From NCBI RefSeq assembly GCF_036884255.1, contig NZ_CP145605.1:1178001-1242000 (forward strand): a stretch of 64,000 nucleotides of DNA, read 5' to 3'. The notes beneath the pieces are model-generated. The model worked only from the letters and a program-made list of their open reading frames with translations. It was not told the DNA's origin and ran no database searches. Shown in pieces: positions 26,127 to 33,703 of the stretch (positions within the stretch are counted from its first letter, which is position 1; each line of letters starts with the position of its first letter). The position numbers were made by a program, and so were the translations under genes. The DNA is from Paenibacillus tundrae (GTDB taxonomy: Bacteria; Bacillota; Bacilli; Paenibacillales; Paenibacillaceae).

Positions 26127-26195
26127 TTGACTCGAGCGAGATCGATATGTTAAATTGATATTATCTTATTGTTAATAACAAATTGTTAATAACAA
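26127..26195 (+). promoter_or_regulatory. Promoter and tandem palindromic operators of the ADP-ribose operon
   Basis: TTGACT (26127-26132), a 17-bp spacer and TTAAAT (26150-26155) form a plausible sigma-A promoter. Just downstream, TTGTTAATAACAA occurs twice (26169-26181 and 26183-26195), a 14-bp period. Each copy is a 6-1-6 palindrome (TTGTTA-A-TAACAA). The placement suits roadblock repression, most simply by the NrtR-like protein encoded next. Confidence 0.6.
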
Positions 26196-26238
26196 ACCGG
26201 AGTGGTTTTTTTCAATAAAGTATATGGGGGTTCTTCTG

Positions 26239-27150
26239 GTGGACGGTTCAAGAGATGATGACCAAAAGCATGATCAAATGAGTGAGCAACAGTTTCTAGC
26301 AACCTATAACGTGGGGGATTACGAGCGTCCCTCGGTCACCGTCGATATGCTTGTATTTACGATTCGCAATGAGACACAGTCCAATTATCGTAAACTTGCC
26401 GAGCCTGCACTTCAGCTCTTGATGATTCGAAGAGGAGGGCACCCCTATCTGGGGCAGTGGGCACTCCCGGGAGGGTTCGTATCCATGGATGAGTCTCTGG
26501 AAGAAGCTGCGCGCAGGGAGCTATACACAGAGACTGGATTAGACAACATCTATTTGGAACAGCTATACACCTGGGGAGATGTCCACCGTGATCCACGTAC
26601 ACGTGTCATCAGTTGTTCCTATCTGGCATTAGTGGATAGCAGTGAGCTAGAGCTGGAAGCTGGTGATGATGCGAGCGAAGCAGACTGGTTCCGAATGGAG
26701 CAGCGACTGGTGGAGGAGAAGCGCCATATCTACGAGCATGGGCGAATAACCGAGCGACGGATTCAGTTGATTTTGACGAATGGAACTGAGGAGTTATCAG
26801 CTGTGATCGAAACCAAGGAATCGATAGAAGGGCGAGTACGGAGGCATAGCATAAGGGTGATGGAAGCGCGGGGGATTGCCTTTGATCATGCCAAGATTAT
26901 TCTGTATGCGCTGGAGCGTCTGCGCTCGAAAGTGGAGTATACAGACATTGCATTTAATCTCATGCCCGACACGTTTACACTAACGGCATTACAGAAGGTA
27001 TACGAAATTATTGGTGGCAAAAAGCTGCTGGCGGCTGCTTTTCGGCGTAAGATTGCGGACTGGGTCGTAGAGACGGGGGAATATACAGGCAGTGCAGGAC
27101 ATCGTCCATCCCGTTTATATCGGTTGAACCCTGATCGACCTGCAACGTAA
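26239..27150 (+). CDS. NrtR-like regulator: Nudix domain plus winged helix
   Basis: A 303-residue protein with an N-terminal Nudix fold and a C-terminal winged-helix region (about 225-300: YTDIAFNLMPDTFTLTALQ, FRRKIADWVVETGE, RPSRLYRLN) as in NrtR, the ADP-ribose-responsive repressor of NAD metabolism genes. The Nudix box GX5EX7REUXEEXGU is nearly complete, but the first Glu of the EE pair is Thr (RELYTETGL), which may weaken or abolish hydrolysis. GTG 26239 has GGGGG at an 8-bp spacing; ATG 26224 lacks a ribosome site but would add only five residues. It heads an operon with three ADP-ribose-handling genes, so it probably senses ADP-ribose or a related nucleotide and controls them through the tandem palindromes upstream. 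Residual ADP-ribose pyrophosphatase activity remains possible. Confidence 0.85.
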   Translation: MDGSRDDDQKHDQMSEQQFLATYNVGDYERPSVTVDMLVFTIRNETQSNYRKLAEPALQLLMIRRGGHPYLGQWALPGGFVSMDESLEEAARRELYTETGLDNIYLEQLYTWGDVHRDPRTRVISCSYLALVDSSELELEAGDDASEADWFRMEQRLVEEKRHIYEHGRITERRIQLILTNGTEELSAVIETKESIEGRVRRHSIRVMEARGIAFDHAKIILYALERLRSKVEYTDIAFNLMPDTFTLTALQKVYEIIGGKKLLAAAFRRKIADWVVETGEYTGSAGHRPSRLYRLNPDRPAT

Positions 27151-27200
27151 GTAGGCGGATTTAAGAGGACTATTATATTTAGAGAAAGGAGGAGATTACA

Positions 27201-27692
27201 ATGGAGAAATTTACTTTTTTCTGGCGTACAGCATCGCCGTTCTCCCAGTGGCATCCCGCAGATTTTGTAGTGAACGGTGTACCTTATACCAGCGCGGAGC
27301 AATACATGATGCACCAGAAAGCACTATTGTTCGGAGATCAGGCTATTGCAGATAAAATACTGAAATCAAGCTCCGCATCTGTGCAAAAAAAACTGGGCAG
27401 ACAGGTTGCTAACTTCAACCAGACGGTCTGGGAAGCGGAGTGCAAGCGCATCGTTTATGAGGGGAATGAAGCGAAATTCACGCAGAATGACGTTCTACTG
27501 GAAGCGTTGCTGGCTACTCGTGGCACAACCCTTGTAGAAGCAAGTCCAGATGACCGAATCTGGGGAGTAGGCTTAGCGGAAGAAGACCCAAGAATTCGGA
27601 ATCGCAGAACGTGGAGAGGAACGAACTGGTTAGGCGAGATTCTTACCCAGTTGAGAGAGAACATAGAAAGTGGAAGTGATACACATGAGTGA
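27201..27692 (+). CDS. NADAR (YbiA-like) N-glycosidase
   Basis: A 163-residue single-domain NADAR/YbiA protein: FFWRTASPFSQWHPADF, VNGVPYTSAEQYMMHQKALLFGD, LGRQVANFN, EGNEAKFTQN, LVEASPDDRIWGVGL and RRTWRGTNWLGE are the family's conserved blocks. YbiA-type members cleave N-glycosidic bonds in early riboflavin intermediates. Other NADAR proteins remove ADP-ribose from guanine bases in DNA or RNA and act as antitoxins against guanine-modifying DarT toxins. The neighbourhood of two macrodomain proteins and an ADP-ribose-type regulator favours the second role here, but sequence alone does not decide. ATG 27201 follows AAAGGAGGAG, and its end overlaps the next gene by 8 bp. Confidence 0.9.
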   Translation: MEKFTFFWRTASPFSQWHPADFVVNGVPYTSAEQYMMHQKALLFGDQAIADKILKSSSASVQKKLGRQVANFNQTVWEAECKRIVYEGNEAKFTQNDVLLEALLATRGTTLVEASPDDRIWGVGLAEEDPRIRNRRTWRGTNWLGEILTQLRENIESGSDTHE

Positions 27693-28629
27693 ACATAAAA
27701 AGAACTTGAGTACCAACAGCAAAACGAATCCTAGCCAGCATAGTCATACAAAAACGACTCATAACCAACCGAAGAATCAACGCGCAAGCAGATCACGTAT
27801 TGCGCATGAAACGTTAGCTATTCTCGAGCAGGGAAGCTATGTCAATTCATATGACCGGAACGTAAGGATCGATGAGGATATGCAATATGCCATCCGGCAT
27901 TCAGTGTTATACCGACCAGCAGAACTGCAAACACTCAAGGATCAGCTGGAACGGGTGTCTCCATCAACTAACCCATCCAGTACTGTCATCGAAGTTACGG
28001 GAGAAACAACACTTGCGGCTGCTGCACGTCTAGTGACGGATGAGCAGTTGCAGGATGTTGTCTGCCTGAACTTTGCTTCAGCCAAAAACCCCGGCGGTGG
28101 GTTTCTTGGGGGAAGTCAGGCTCAGGAGGAAAGTCTGGCGCGTGCAACAGGGTTGTACCCGTGCATTGTTCAGATGACAGAGATGTACGAACATAACCGG
28201 AAGCTGAGAACCTGTCTATATTCGGATCATATGATTTATTCGCCTGAGGTTCCAGTGATTCGTGATGATCAAGATCGATTGTTGGTTAAGCCGTATTGTG
28301 CAGCCTTCATTACCGCTCCAGCGGTCAATGCCGGTGTTGTGAGAGCGCGAGAAGAAGCTGATGATCAAGTGATCGAGTCGGTCATGAAGCAACGGATTCG
28401 GTACATTTTGGACGTAGCAATCGCACATGGACATCGTACCATTGTACTGGGGGCATTTGGCTGTGGCGTATTTCGGAATGATCCGGTGCAGGTCGCGAAG
28501 TTTTTCCATGATGTATTGGTACAAGAACATGATCGAGAGGCATTCGAACGGATCGTATTTGCTATCTTTGATCGAACCAAAGAGCAGTCGACGTTGAATG
28601 CATTTCAGCAGCGTTTCGCAGGAGCATAA
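27685..28629 (+). CDS. Bacterial-type PARG-like macrodomain protein
   Basis: A 314-residue protein of the microbial poly(ADP-ribose) glycohydrolase-like group (TIGR02452 type). The diagnostic GGG-X7-QEE is present (GGG near 137, QEE near 147, within PGGGFLGGSQAQEESLARA). It is preceded by VVCLNFASAKN and followed by LYSDHMIYSPEVPVIRDD and a C-terminal IVLGAFGCGVFRNDP. These enzymes remove ADP-ribose chains or terminal ADP-ribose, with the second Glu of QEE as catalyst. About 35 N-terminal residues are Asn/Lys/Thr-rich and probably disordered. ATG 27685 overlaps the NADAR stop by 8 bp and has GGAAGTG upstream; the GTG at 27670 is less likely. It is the third gene of the operon. Confidence 0.9.
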   Translation: MSEHKKNLSTNSKTNPSQHSHTKTTHNQPKNQRASRSRIAHETLAILEQGSYVNSYDRNVRIDEDMQYAIRHSVLYRPAELQTLKDQLERVSPSTNPSSTVIEVTGETTLAAAARLVTDEQLQDVVCLNFASAKNPGGGFLGGSQAQEESLARATGLYPCIVQMTEMYEHNRKLRTCLYSDHMIYSPEVPVIRDDQDRLLVKPYCAAFITAPAVNAGVVRAREEADDQVIESVMKQRIRYILDVAIAHGHRTIVLGAFGCGVFRNDPVQVAKFFHDVLVQEHDREAFERIVFAIFDRTKEQSTLNAFQQRFAGA

Positions 28630-28656
28630 CCTATTATTGGGAGGTAGAGAATCAGT

Positions 28657-29079
28657 ATGGAGTTTAGGGAGATGCAGCAGGATTTATTCGCCATGGATGA
28701 AGATTATTCGCTAGCTCATTGTATTTCGGCTGATGCTCGTATGGGGGCAGGGATTGCGGTTCAGTTTAGACAACGATTCGGACTAGAGGTACTACAGGAG
28801 CAAGCGAAGCAAGAGCCTCTGGAGATTGGAACCTGTTATCCAGTAGGGCGAACTTTGAACTTGGTTACGAAGGCAAAGTTCTCAAATAAGCCGACATATC
28901 AGTCCTTTACCCGTGCAGTAGAATCCATGCATAGCGTATGTGTCGCTCAAGGAATTCTCAAGCTAGCCATGCCACAGATTGGGTGTGGACTGGATCGATT
29001 GAAATGGGAGAAGGTACGTACAATCATTCAGGATACATTTGCTGAGACGGATATTGAGATTGTAGTGTGTACGTTATGA
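28657..29079 (+). CDS. TARG1/DarG-like macrodomain ADP-ribosyl hydrolase
   Basis: A 140-residue stand-alone macrodomain, strikingly like human TARG1 (OARD1): DLFAMDEDYSLAHCISADAR, MGAGIAVQFRQRFG, KPTYQSFTRAVESM and MPQIGCGLDRLKWEKV. The Lys in the VTKAK stretch (72 or 74) and Asp113 in GLDRL occupy the places of the TARG1 catalytic Lys and Asp, so activity is expected. Relatives remove ADP-ribose from Glu/Asp side chains and, in DarG antitoxins, from thymidine in DNA. No DarT toxin is encoded next door. GGGAGG lies upstream of ATG 28657, 27 bp after the previous stop, and a long terminator follows. It is the last gene of the operon. Confidence 0.92.
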   Translation: MEFREMQQDLFAMDEDYSLAHCISADARMGAGIAVQFRQRFGLEVLQEQAKQEPLEIGTCYPVGRTLNLVTKAKFSNKPTYQSFTRAVESMHSVCVAQGILKLAMPQIGCGLDRLKWEKVRTIIQDTFAETDIEIVVCTL

Positions 29080-29163
29080 TCACTTTATGATCCGGAATCG
29101 GAGGCTGCAGCATACCGTTGTTTTGATGGGAAATGGAAATGATATCTGTCAAAAAACAAAACA

Positions 29164-29236
29164 AAAAACCTCGCTAACGCAGGCGGAGTTCACGTTCTGA
29201 TTCGAACTTTTCCGTGCCTAGCAGAGGTTTTTTTTG
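29164..29236 (+). terminator. Long hairpin terminator of the ADP-ribose operon
   Basis: A run AAAAAACCTC pairs with GAGGTTTTTT, with further inner pairing (GCTA/TAGC, GTTC/GAAC) over about 70 nt, and ends in a run of T's. Confidence 0.8.
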
Positions 29237-29378
29237 TTTAGGTTATAGTCTCTTTACGTGAGAATGAAACCATGTTCTGACGTAGCGGATTCTTTTTGGT
29301 AAAATAAAGGAGAGTTAACGTTTCCATTGCATGAAAAAGATCAATTCATACCGAATAGAGTATTAGGGAGGCTTTCAT

Positions 29379-30380
29379 ATGACAGGAGTGGCTGAAACGG
29401 ACAAAGTGAAGTGGGGCATTATGGGCACGGGCTGGATCGCATCGCAATTTGCGAAGGATCTGAATCATGCGGGCAATGCTGTGAAGGCGGCAGTGGGTTC
29501 TCGGACGCAGGAAAGCGCAGATTCGTTTGCGGCGGAATATGGGTTTGAACGCAGCTATGGCACCTACCAAGAGATGCTGCAAGATCCGGAGCTGGATATC
29601 ATTTATGTGGCTACACCGCATCCATTTCATAAGGAGAATGTGCTTGCATGTCTGGAAGCGGGGAAAGCCGTGCTGTGCGAGAAGCCTTTTACAATGAATG
29701 GCCGTCAGCTAGAGCAACTGGTTGAGACAGCGCGTGAGAACAAGATTTTCCTAATGGAAGGCATGTGGACACGTTTTCTACCACCGATTGTGCAGGCTAG
29801 ACAGTGGATTGCGGAAGGACGGATTGGTGAAGTACGTCTGGTAAAAGCAGACTTTGGATTCCGTATTGGCTGGGAGCCAGAGGGCAGATTGCTGAATCCA
29901 GAACTTGGCGGTGGAGCACTGCTTGATGCAGGGGTGTACCCTATTTCATTCGCTTCCATGATCTTTGGCGAGCAGCCACAGCATGTGTGGAGTACCGCGA
30001 ACATTGGAGAGACCGGCGTTGATGAACAATTTTCTGTATTGTTGTCTTATTCCGAGGGACGTTCAGCCTCACTGCATGGAGCTATTCGTTTGAACCTAAG
30101 CAATGAAGCAGTCATCTATGGTACAGAAGGATATATCCGGTTACCGTTCTTCCTCGCAGGGAAGGAAGCGTATCTGCATGTGAATGGACAAGATGAGCCG
30201 GAGAAGTTCACCGATGAGCGTACAAGCATTGGCTATGCGTTCGAAGCAGAAGAAGCCGGACGTTGCATCTTGGAAGGCAAAACAGAAAGTCCAATCATAC
30301 CGCTGGACGAGTCACTGGAAATTATGAAACTGATGGATACGATTCGCGCACAGTGGGGATTGCGCTATAAATTTGAATAA
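29379..30380 (+). CDS. Gfo/Idh/MocA family oxidoreductase
   Basis: A 333-residue NAD(P)-dependent dehydrogenase of the Gfo/Idh/MocA family. The N-terminal Rossmann fold has WGIMGTGWIASQFAKDL (GxGxxA-type loop), YVATPHPFH, and the family marker VLCEKPFTMN. The C-terminal part carries GGGALLDAGVYPISFA, the typical substrate domain. Such enzymes act on sugars, inositols or dihydrodiols; the substrate cannot be read here. ATG 29379 has AGGGAGG upstream. It is a single gene; pcp follows after 72 bp and may be partly co-transcribed. Confidence 0.92.
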   Translation: MTGVAETDKVKWGIMGTGWIASQFAKDLNHAGNAVKAAVGSRTQESADSFAAEYGFERSYGTYQEMLQDPELDIIYVATPHPFHKENVLACLEAGKAVLCEKPFTMNGRQLEQLVETARENKIFLMEGMWTRFLPPIVQARQWIAEGRIGEVRLVKADFGFRIGWEPEGRLLNPELGGGALLDAGVYPISFASMIFGEQPQHVWSTANIGETGVDEQFSVLLSYSEGRSASLHGAIRLNLSNEAVIYGTEGYIRLPFFLAGKEAYLHVNGQDEPEKFTDERTSIGYAFEAEEAGRCILEGKTESPIIPLDESLEIMKLMDTIRAQWGLRYKFE

Positions 30381-30452
30381 GGGTTGATGTGAACGAACCG
30401 GAAACGTTTCGTACCAGATAGATAGCGTATAACGAGTAGGAGTGAAGGAATC

Positions 30453-31082
30453 ATGCTGAAAATTTTAATTTCTGGATTTGAACCTTTTGGCGGCGATGCG
30501 GTGAATCCCACGTCTGAATTAATGGAAGCTCTTACACAGGAAAAGGTGGAGGATGCAGAGCTGAAGACGGTGCTGCTGCCTGTACACTTTGACGAATGTG
30601 CTGATCTTCTGATCGCGGAGATGCAGGCGTATAAGCCGGATGTAGTCATTGCTTGTGGTCTGGCAAAAGGCAGAACAGCGATTACACCAGAACGCATTGC
30701 TGTAAACGTTAAGGATATTCCGCCAAGCTCTTACGCTGATAATCAGGGACAGCGCCCTGTGGATGAGCTAATTCGTGAAGGCAGCCCAGATGGGTTATTT
30801 TCTACTCTGCCGATTCGTTCGATGGTAAATGACCTAACCGCAGCTGGTATCCCGGCAACCGTGTCCAATACAGCCGGAACTTACATCTGTAACAACACGA
30901 TGTATCGTGTGCTGGATTGGATTCGTATAGAACAGCTACCAATTCGTGCGGGATTCGTTCATTTTCCTGCTTCAACGGAGATGGCTGTGCTGCAGCCTAG
31001 TGTGCCTTCTTTGCCGATAAGTATGATGCTGGACGGGTTACGAGTGATGATCCATACCGTAGTACACACTGCAAAAGCATAG
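30453..31082 (+). CDS. pcp: Pyroglutamyl-peptidase I
   Basis: A 209-residue C15-family cysteine peptidase that removes N-terminal pyroglutamate from peptides in the cytoplasm. It shows ISGFEPFGGDAVNPT, the catalytic Glu80 (TPERIAVN), Cys146 (SNTAGTYICN) and His170 (GFVHFPAS), in the order and spacing of the family, and has normal length. ATG 30453 follows AGGAGTGAAGG. A terminator follows at 31159-31204. It probably serves peptide recycling. Confidence 0.96.
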   Translation: MLKILISGFEPFGGDAVNPTSELMEALTQEKVEDAELKTVLLPVHFDECADLLIAEMQAYKPDVVIACGLAKGRTAITPERIAVNVKDIPPSSYADNQGQRPVDELIREGSPDGLFSTLPIRSMVNDLTAAGIPATVSNTAGTYICNNTMYRVLDWIRIEQLPIRAGFVHFPASTEMAVLQPSVPSLPISMMLDGLRVMIHTVVHTAKA

Positions 31083-31158
31083 TGAATCCAAGTTTAAGGT
31101 GATCCTGATTGAAGCAGCTAAAGATATGATGAACATGGATTCGCATAATGCATAAAAG

Positions 31159-31204
31159 AAAGGTTCCCAATTCCACGTTGTACGTGAGAGTTGGGAACCT
31201 TTTT
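31159..31204. terminator. Terminator after pcp
   Basis: A stem AGGTTCCCAA (31161-31170)/TTGGGAACCT (31191-31200), with an inner ACGT/ACGT pairing, is flanked by A's and T's. Confidence 0.88.
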
Positions 31205-31283
31205 GCTGAGTGGTTACAGGATGTTCTGTACACAGCCAAATAATTTAATTCATGATGAACTTCAGCGAGCTTGGAGACATTCT

Positions 31284-32126
31284 CTAGATCCGCAGTAGAC
31301 TTAGGTCGAATTCAGGTACAAGCCCTTCCTTCATCGCTCTTCCCAGCAGTGCAGTTATTGCACCGTAACCATCATCGCCAAGGTTGGCACTGAACTCATT
31401 TACATAAAGATCAATATGCTGTGCAGCTACGTCAGGATCCATTTCTTGAGCATGTTCCATCACGTAGGCTTTGGATGCATCCGGGTGTGCCCAGGCGTAT
31501 TCCACTGAGGCGCGAGCCCATCCAGCCAGTGCTTGAGCGTCCAGATCACGGCGAGCGATGATTGCTCCAAGTGGAATAGGTAGACCTGTATCTTCTTCCC
31601 ACCAATTGCCGAGATCGGTCATCAGTTTTAGGTCATAGTTTTGATAAGTGAAGCGCGCTTCATGAATGACCAATCCTGCATCAATGAGGCCATCGCGTAC
31701 AGCAGGCATAATCTGATCAAATGGCATCACAACGATCTCACCGACTCCACCAGGAACGTTCTGTGCAGCCCAGAGTCTGAATAACATATAGGCGGTTGAG
31801 CGTTCGCTAGGTACAGCAACTCGTCTTCCTGAGAGATATGCTGGGTCTGTCGTGCCGCTCGCCGTTAACACAAGCGGGCCACAACCTCTACCGAGTGCAC
31901 CGCCCGCAGGCAGCAACGCATACTTATCCAGCACATACGGCAAAGCCGCATAGGAAATTTTCATTACATCCGGAATCTCCGGGCCAATCGGGCTCGCAGC
32001 GAGACCATTGGTAATGTCGATATCCGCATAGCGAACATCCAACTCAGGTGCTCCTGGAATTAGACCATGCACCCATGCGTGAAAGATAAACGTGTCATTG
32101 GGACACGGGGAAAATGCAATTTTCAT
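31284..32126 (-). CDS. mqnD: 1,4-dihydroxy-6-naphthoate synthase (futalosine pathway)
   Basis: A 280-residue MqnD protein with a type-II periplasmic-binding-like fold adapted as an enzyme: IAFSPCPNDTFIFHAWVHG, ADIDITNGLAA, VMKISYAALPYVLDKYALL, GCGPLVL and DAGLVIHEARFTY. It converts cyclic de-hypoxanthinyl futalosine to 1,4-dihydroxy-6-naphthoate in menaquinone synthesis. I chose ATG 32126 (GGGAGGTACTTACATC upstream). It overlaps the mqnB stop in an ATGA junction, so the two enzymes are translationally coupled. The substrate is the product of another enzyme not encoded in this window. Confidence 0.94.
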   Translation of the reverse strand: MKIAFSPCPNDTFIFHAWVHGLIPGAPELDVRYADIDITNGLAASPIGPEIPDVMKISYAALPYVLDKYALLPAGGALGRGCGPLVLTASGTTDPAYLSGRRVAVPSERSTAYMLFRLWAAQNVPGGVGEIVVMPFDQIMPAVRDGLIDAGLVIHEARFTYQNYDLKLMTDLGNWWEEDTGLPIPLGAIIARRDLDAQALAGWARASVEYAWAHPDASKAYVMEHAQEMDPDVAAQHIDLYVNEFSANLGDDGYGAITALLGRAMKEGLVPEFDLSLLRI

Positions 32127-33034
32127 GATGTAAGTACCTCCCGTAAAATGGAACTTGCCGCCTGGAGCGCATCTAATGCATCCTTGATGCGCCAAGCGTC
32201 GCGGTCGCGTGGACCGACCGCGTTGGATATGCCGCGAAGTTCGAGTGCAGGCACACCGAACTGCTGAGCGGCCGTTGCCACGCCGAAGCCTTCCATACCT
32301 TCGGCGGCGGCATCCGGCACGCGGCGCAATAGCTCCGCGGCCGTCTCGGCTGTTCCGGTCGCCGTGGACACGGTGACCGCAGTGCCTCCGCTGACAGCGT
32401 GCCCAGCTCGCTTCAGCGCATCGCGCAGGCGGACGGCAAGCTCTGCGTCCGCCGCAACCCGGGACGAGCCGAATCCGAGCTCGTCCACAGAGAGGAAGCC
32501 GTCTGGCGCTTGCGAGCCCAGATCGGCAGCAACCATGGCGTCGGCTACCACGAGGGAGCCGACGTCCGCCACGCCGGGGAAGCCGCCGCCGATGCCGGCA
32601 CTGACCACCAGCGTGTACGCTGAGGTCAGGCCGGTTCCGGCAAGCAGCCCCGGCGCTGTTGATGCGGCAGATGCCTGCGCCGCATCGGGTTGCTCTGGCG
32701 CGGTGGTACCTTGCGCCAGAGCAGGGTCTACGGCAGCCGCATCGGATGACGGCGCCGTAGCAAGATCAGGCGCCGTGGCAACCGCCGGCGCCTTCAAACG
32801 GCTGGCAGACGCGGCCGCTGAGGCGAGCGCTGCAGCCGTTCCTGCCGCTGCGGAGGCGGGGCCGACACCCGCAGCGATCACGTCAAACATGTCCGCGGCC
32901 GTATCACCCAGTCCGCGAAGAATAGCTTCTTTCTCTACATCTACGGCAGTGACAATTAATACACGTGGAACTCGAGATGCAGTGGGAACATTCATATGTT
33001 CTGTATCGTTTAATGCTGAATTATGCTCATTCAT
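32123..33034 (-). CDS. mqnB: Futalosine hydrolase with an alanine-rich insert
   Basis: A 303-residue nucleosidase-fold protein: RVLIVTAVDVEKEAILRGL at the N-terminus, VSAGIGGGFPGVADVGSLVV and DLGSQAPDGFLSVDELGF in the middle, and AAEGMEGFGVATAAQQFGVP plus ELRGISNAVGPRDRDAWRI at the C-terminus, as in MqnB. It hydrolyses futalosine to hypoxanthine and dehypoxanthinyl futalosine. Unusual is a stretch of about 60 residues (roughly 75-135) very rich in Ala, Pro, Thr and Ser between the first beta-alpha unit and SAGIGGG. It makes the protein longer than the usual 220-240 residues, and its DNA is visibly more GC-rich than its surroundings. ATG 33034 has AAGGGAGAAG upstream. It is the first gene of mqnB-mqnD. 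Confidence 0.88.
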   Translation of the reverse strand: MNEHNSALNDTEHMNVPTASRVPRVLIVTAVDVEKEAILRGLGDTAADMFDVIAAGVGPASAAAGTAAALASAAASASRLKAPAVATAPDLATAPSSDAAAVDPALAQGTTAPEQPDAAQASAASTAPGLLAGTGLTSAYTLVVSAGIGGGFPGVADVGSLVVADAMVAADLGSQAPDGFLSVDELGFGSSRVAADAELAVRLRDALKRAGHAVSGGTAVTVSTATGTAETAAELLRRVPDAAAEGMEGFGVATAAQQFGVPALELRGISNAVGPRDRDAWRIKDALDALQAASSILREVLTS

Positions 33035-33218
33035 TCAAGTCTTCTCCCTTGTGAAGTGCTGAATATGTCATATGTCTATCTTAACGGAAGGGTGAAGGGC
33101 AGGACAAGCTTAGAGTATCTACTCCCGTCATAACGAAATATGCTTTGAAAATAAAATCAATATGTCACTACATCCATATTATCGTATCGTGACTAGGATT
33201 ATATGTCAAAAATAAGTG

Positions 33219-33270
33219 TTGACAAGGTGTATTAACTGTATTAATAATGATAGTACAGTTGATACACCTT
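33219..33270 (+). promoter_or_regulatory. Strong promoter with YtrA-type operator
   Basis: TTGACA (33219-33224), a 17-bp spacer and TAATAA (33242-33247) form a near-consensus promoter. The arms AAGGTGTATTAACTGTA (33224-33240) and TACAGTTGATACACCTT (33254-33270) are inverted copies with one mismatch, and bracket the -10 box. This is a textbook autoregulatory site for the GntR gene that follows. Confidence 0.8.
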
Positions 33271-33313
33271 ATTATGGTTACATCACATTATTTTGTTAGA
33301 AAGGAGGTGCGGG

Positions 33314-33703
33314 ATGTTCGAATTGGATGTACGCAGCCGTAAGGCGATCTATGAACAACTAGTAGACAAAATCAAAGAAATGATCGTATACGGTGTTCTC
33401 CAACCAGATGAGCAGCTTCCTTCCGTTCGCACCCTGTCCGCGCAACTGACGGTGAATCCCAACACCATTCAGAAGGCATACCGGGAACTGGAACGGGAAG
33501 GTTACATCTACTCATTACAGGGAAAAGGGAGCTTCGTATCATCTTCCGTGGAACATCCGAATGCAGCCATGAGAGATGAGATTAGAGCAGCTCTGGTGAA
33601 GTTAATTGCAGAGGCTTCGTATTCGGGCTTAACCAAAGCCGACATGACGATTTTATTTCAGGAAGCGATGGCCCGTATAGAAAAGGGGGAGCCGAATGAT
33701 TGA
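33314..33703 (+). CDS. GntR-family (YtrA subfamily) repressor
   Basis: A 129-residue protein: an N-terminal GntR winged helix (AIYEQLVDKIKEMIVYGVL, LPSVRTLSAQLTVNPNTIQKAYRELEREGYIYSLQGKGSFV) followed by only a short C-terminal helical tail, the mark of the YtrA subfamily. These repress their own ABC transporter operons. ATG 33314 has AAAGGAGGTGC upstream; the earlier frame start would overlap that site. It overlaps the ATPase gene by 8 bp. A large inverted repeat in its promoter is the probable binding site. Confidence 0.95.
   Translation: MFELDVRSRKAIYEQLVDKIKEMIVYGVLQPDEQLPSVRTLSAQLTVNPNTIQKAYRELEREGYIYSLQGKGSFVSSSVEHPNAAMRDEIRAALVKLIAEASYSGLTKADMTILFQEAMARIEKGEPND

Noticed and set aside
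30400..30425. cre site upstream of pcp (GGAAACGTTTC)
   Set aside because: The palindromic core is cre-like but the outer positions do not fit the consensus.
32364..33062. 232-codon ORF opposite mqnB, Ala/Ser-rich
   Set aside because: It mirrors mqnB; the GC-rich insert removes stops from the other strand. No ribosome site or domain.
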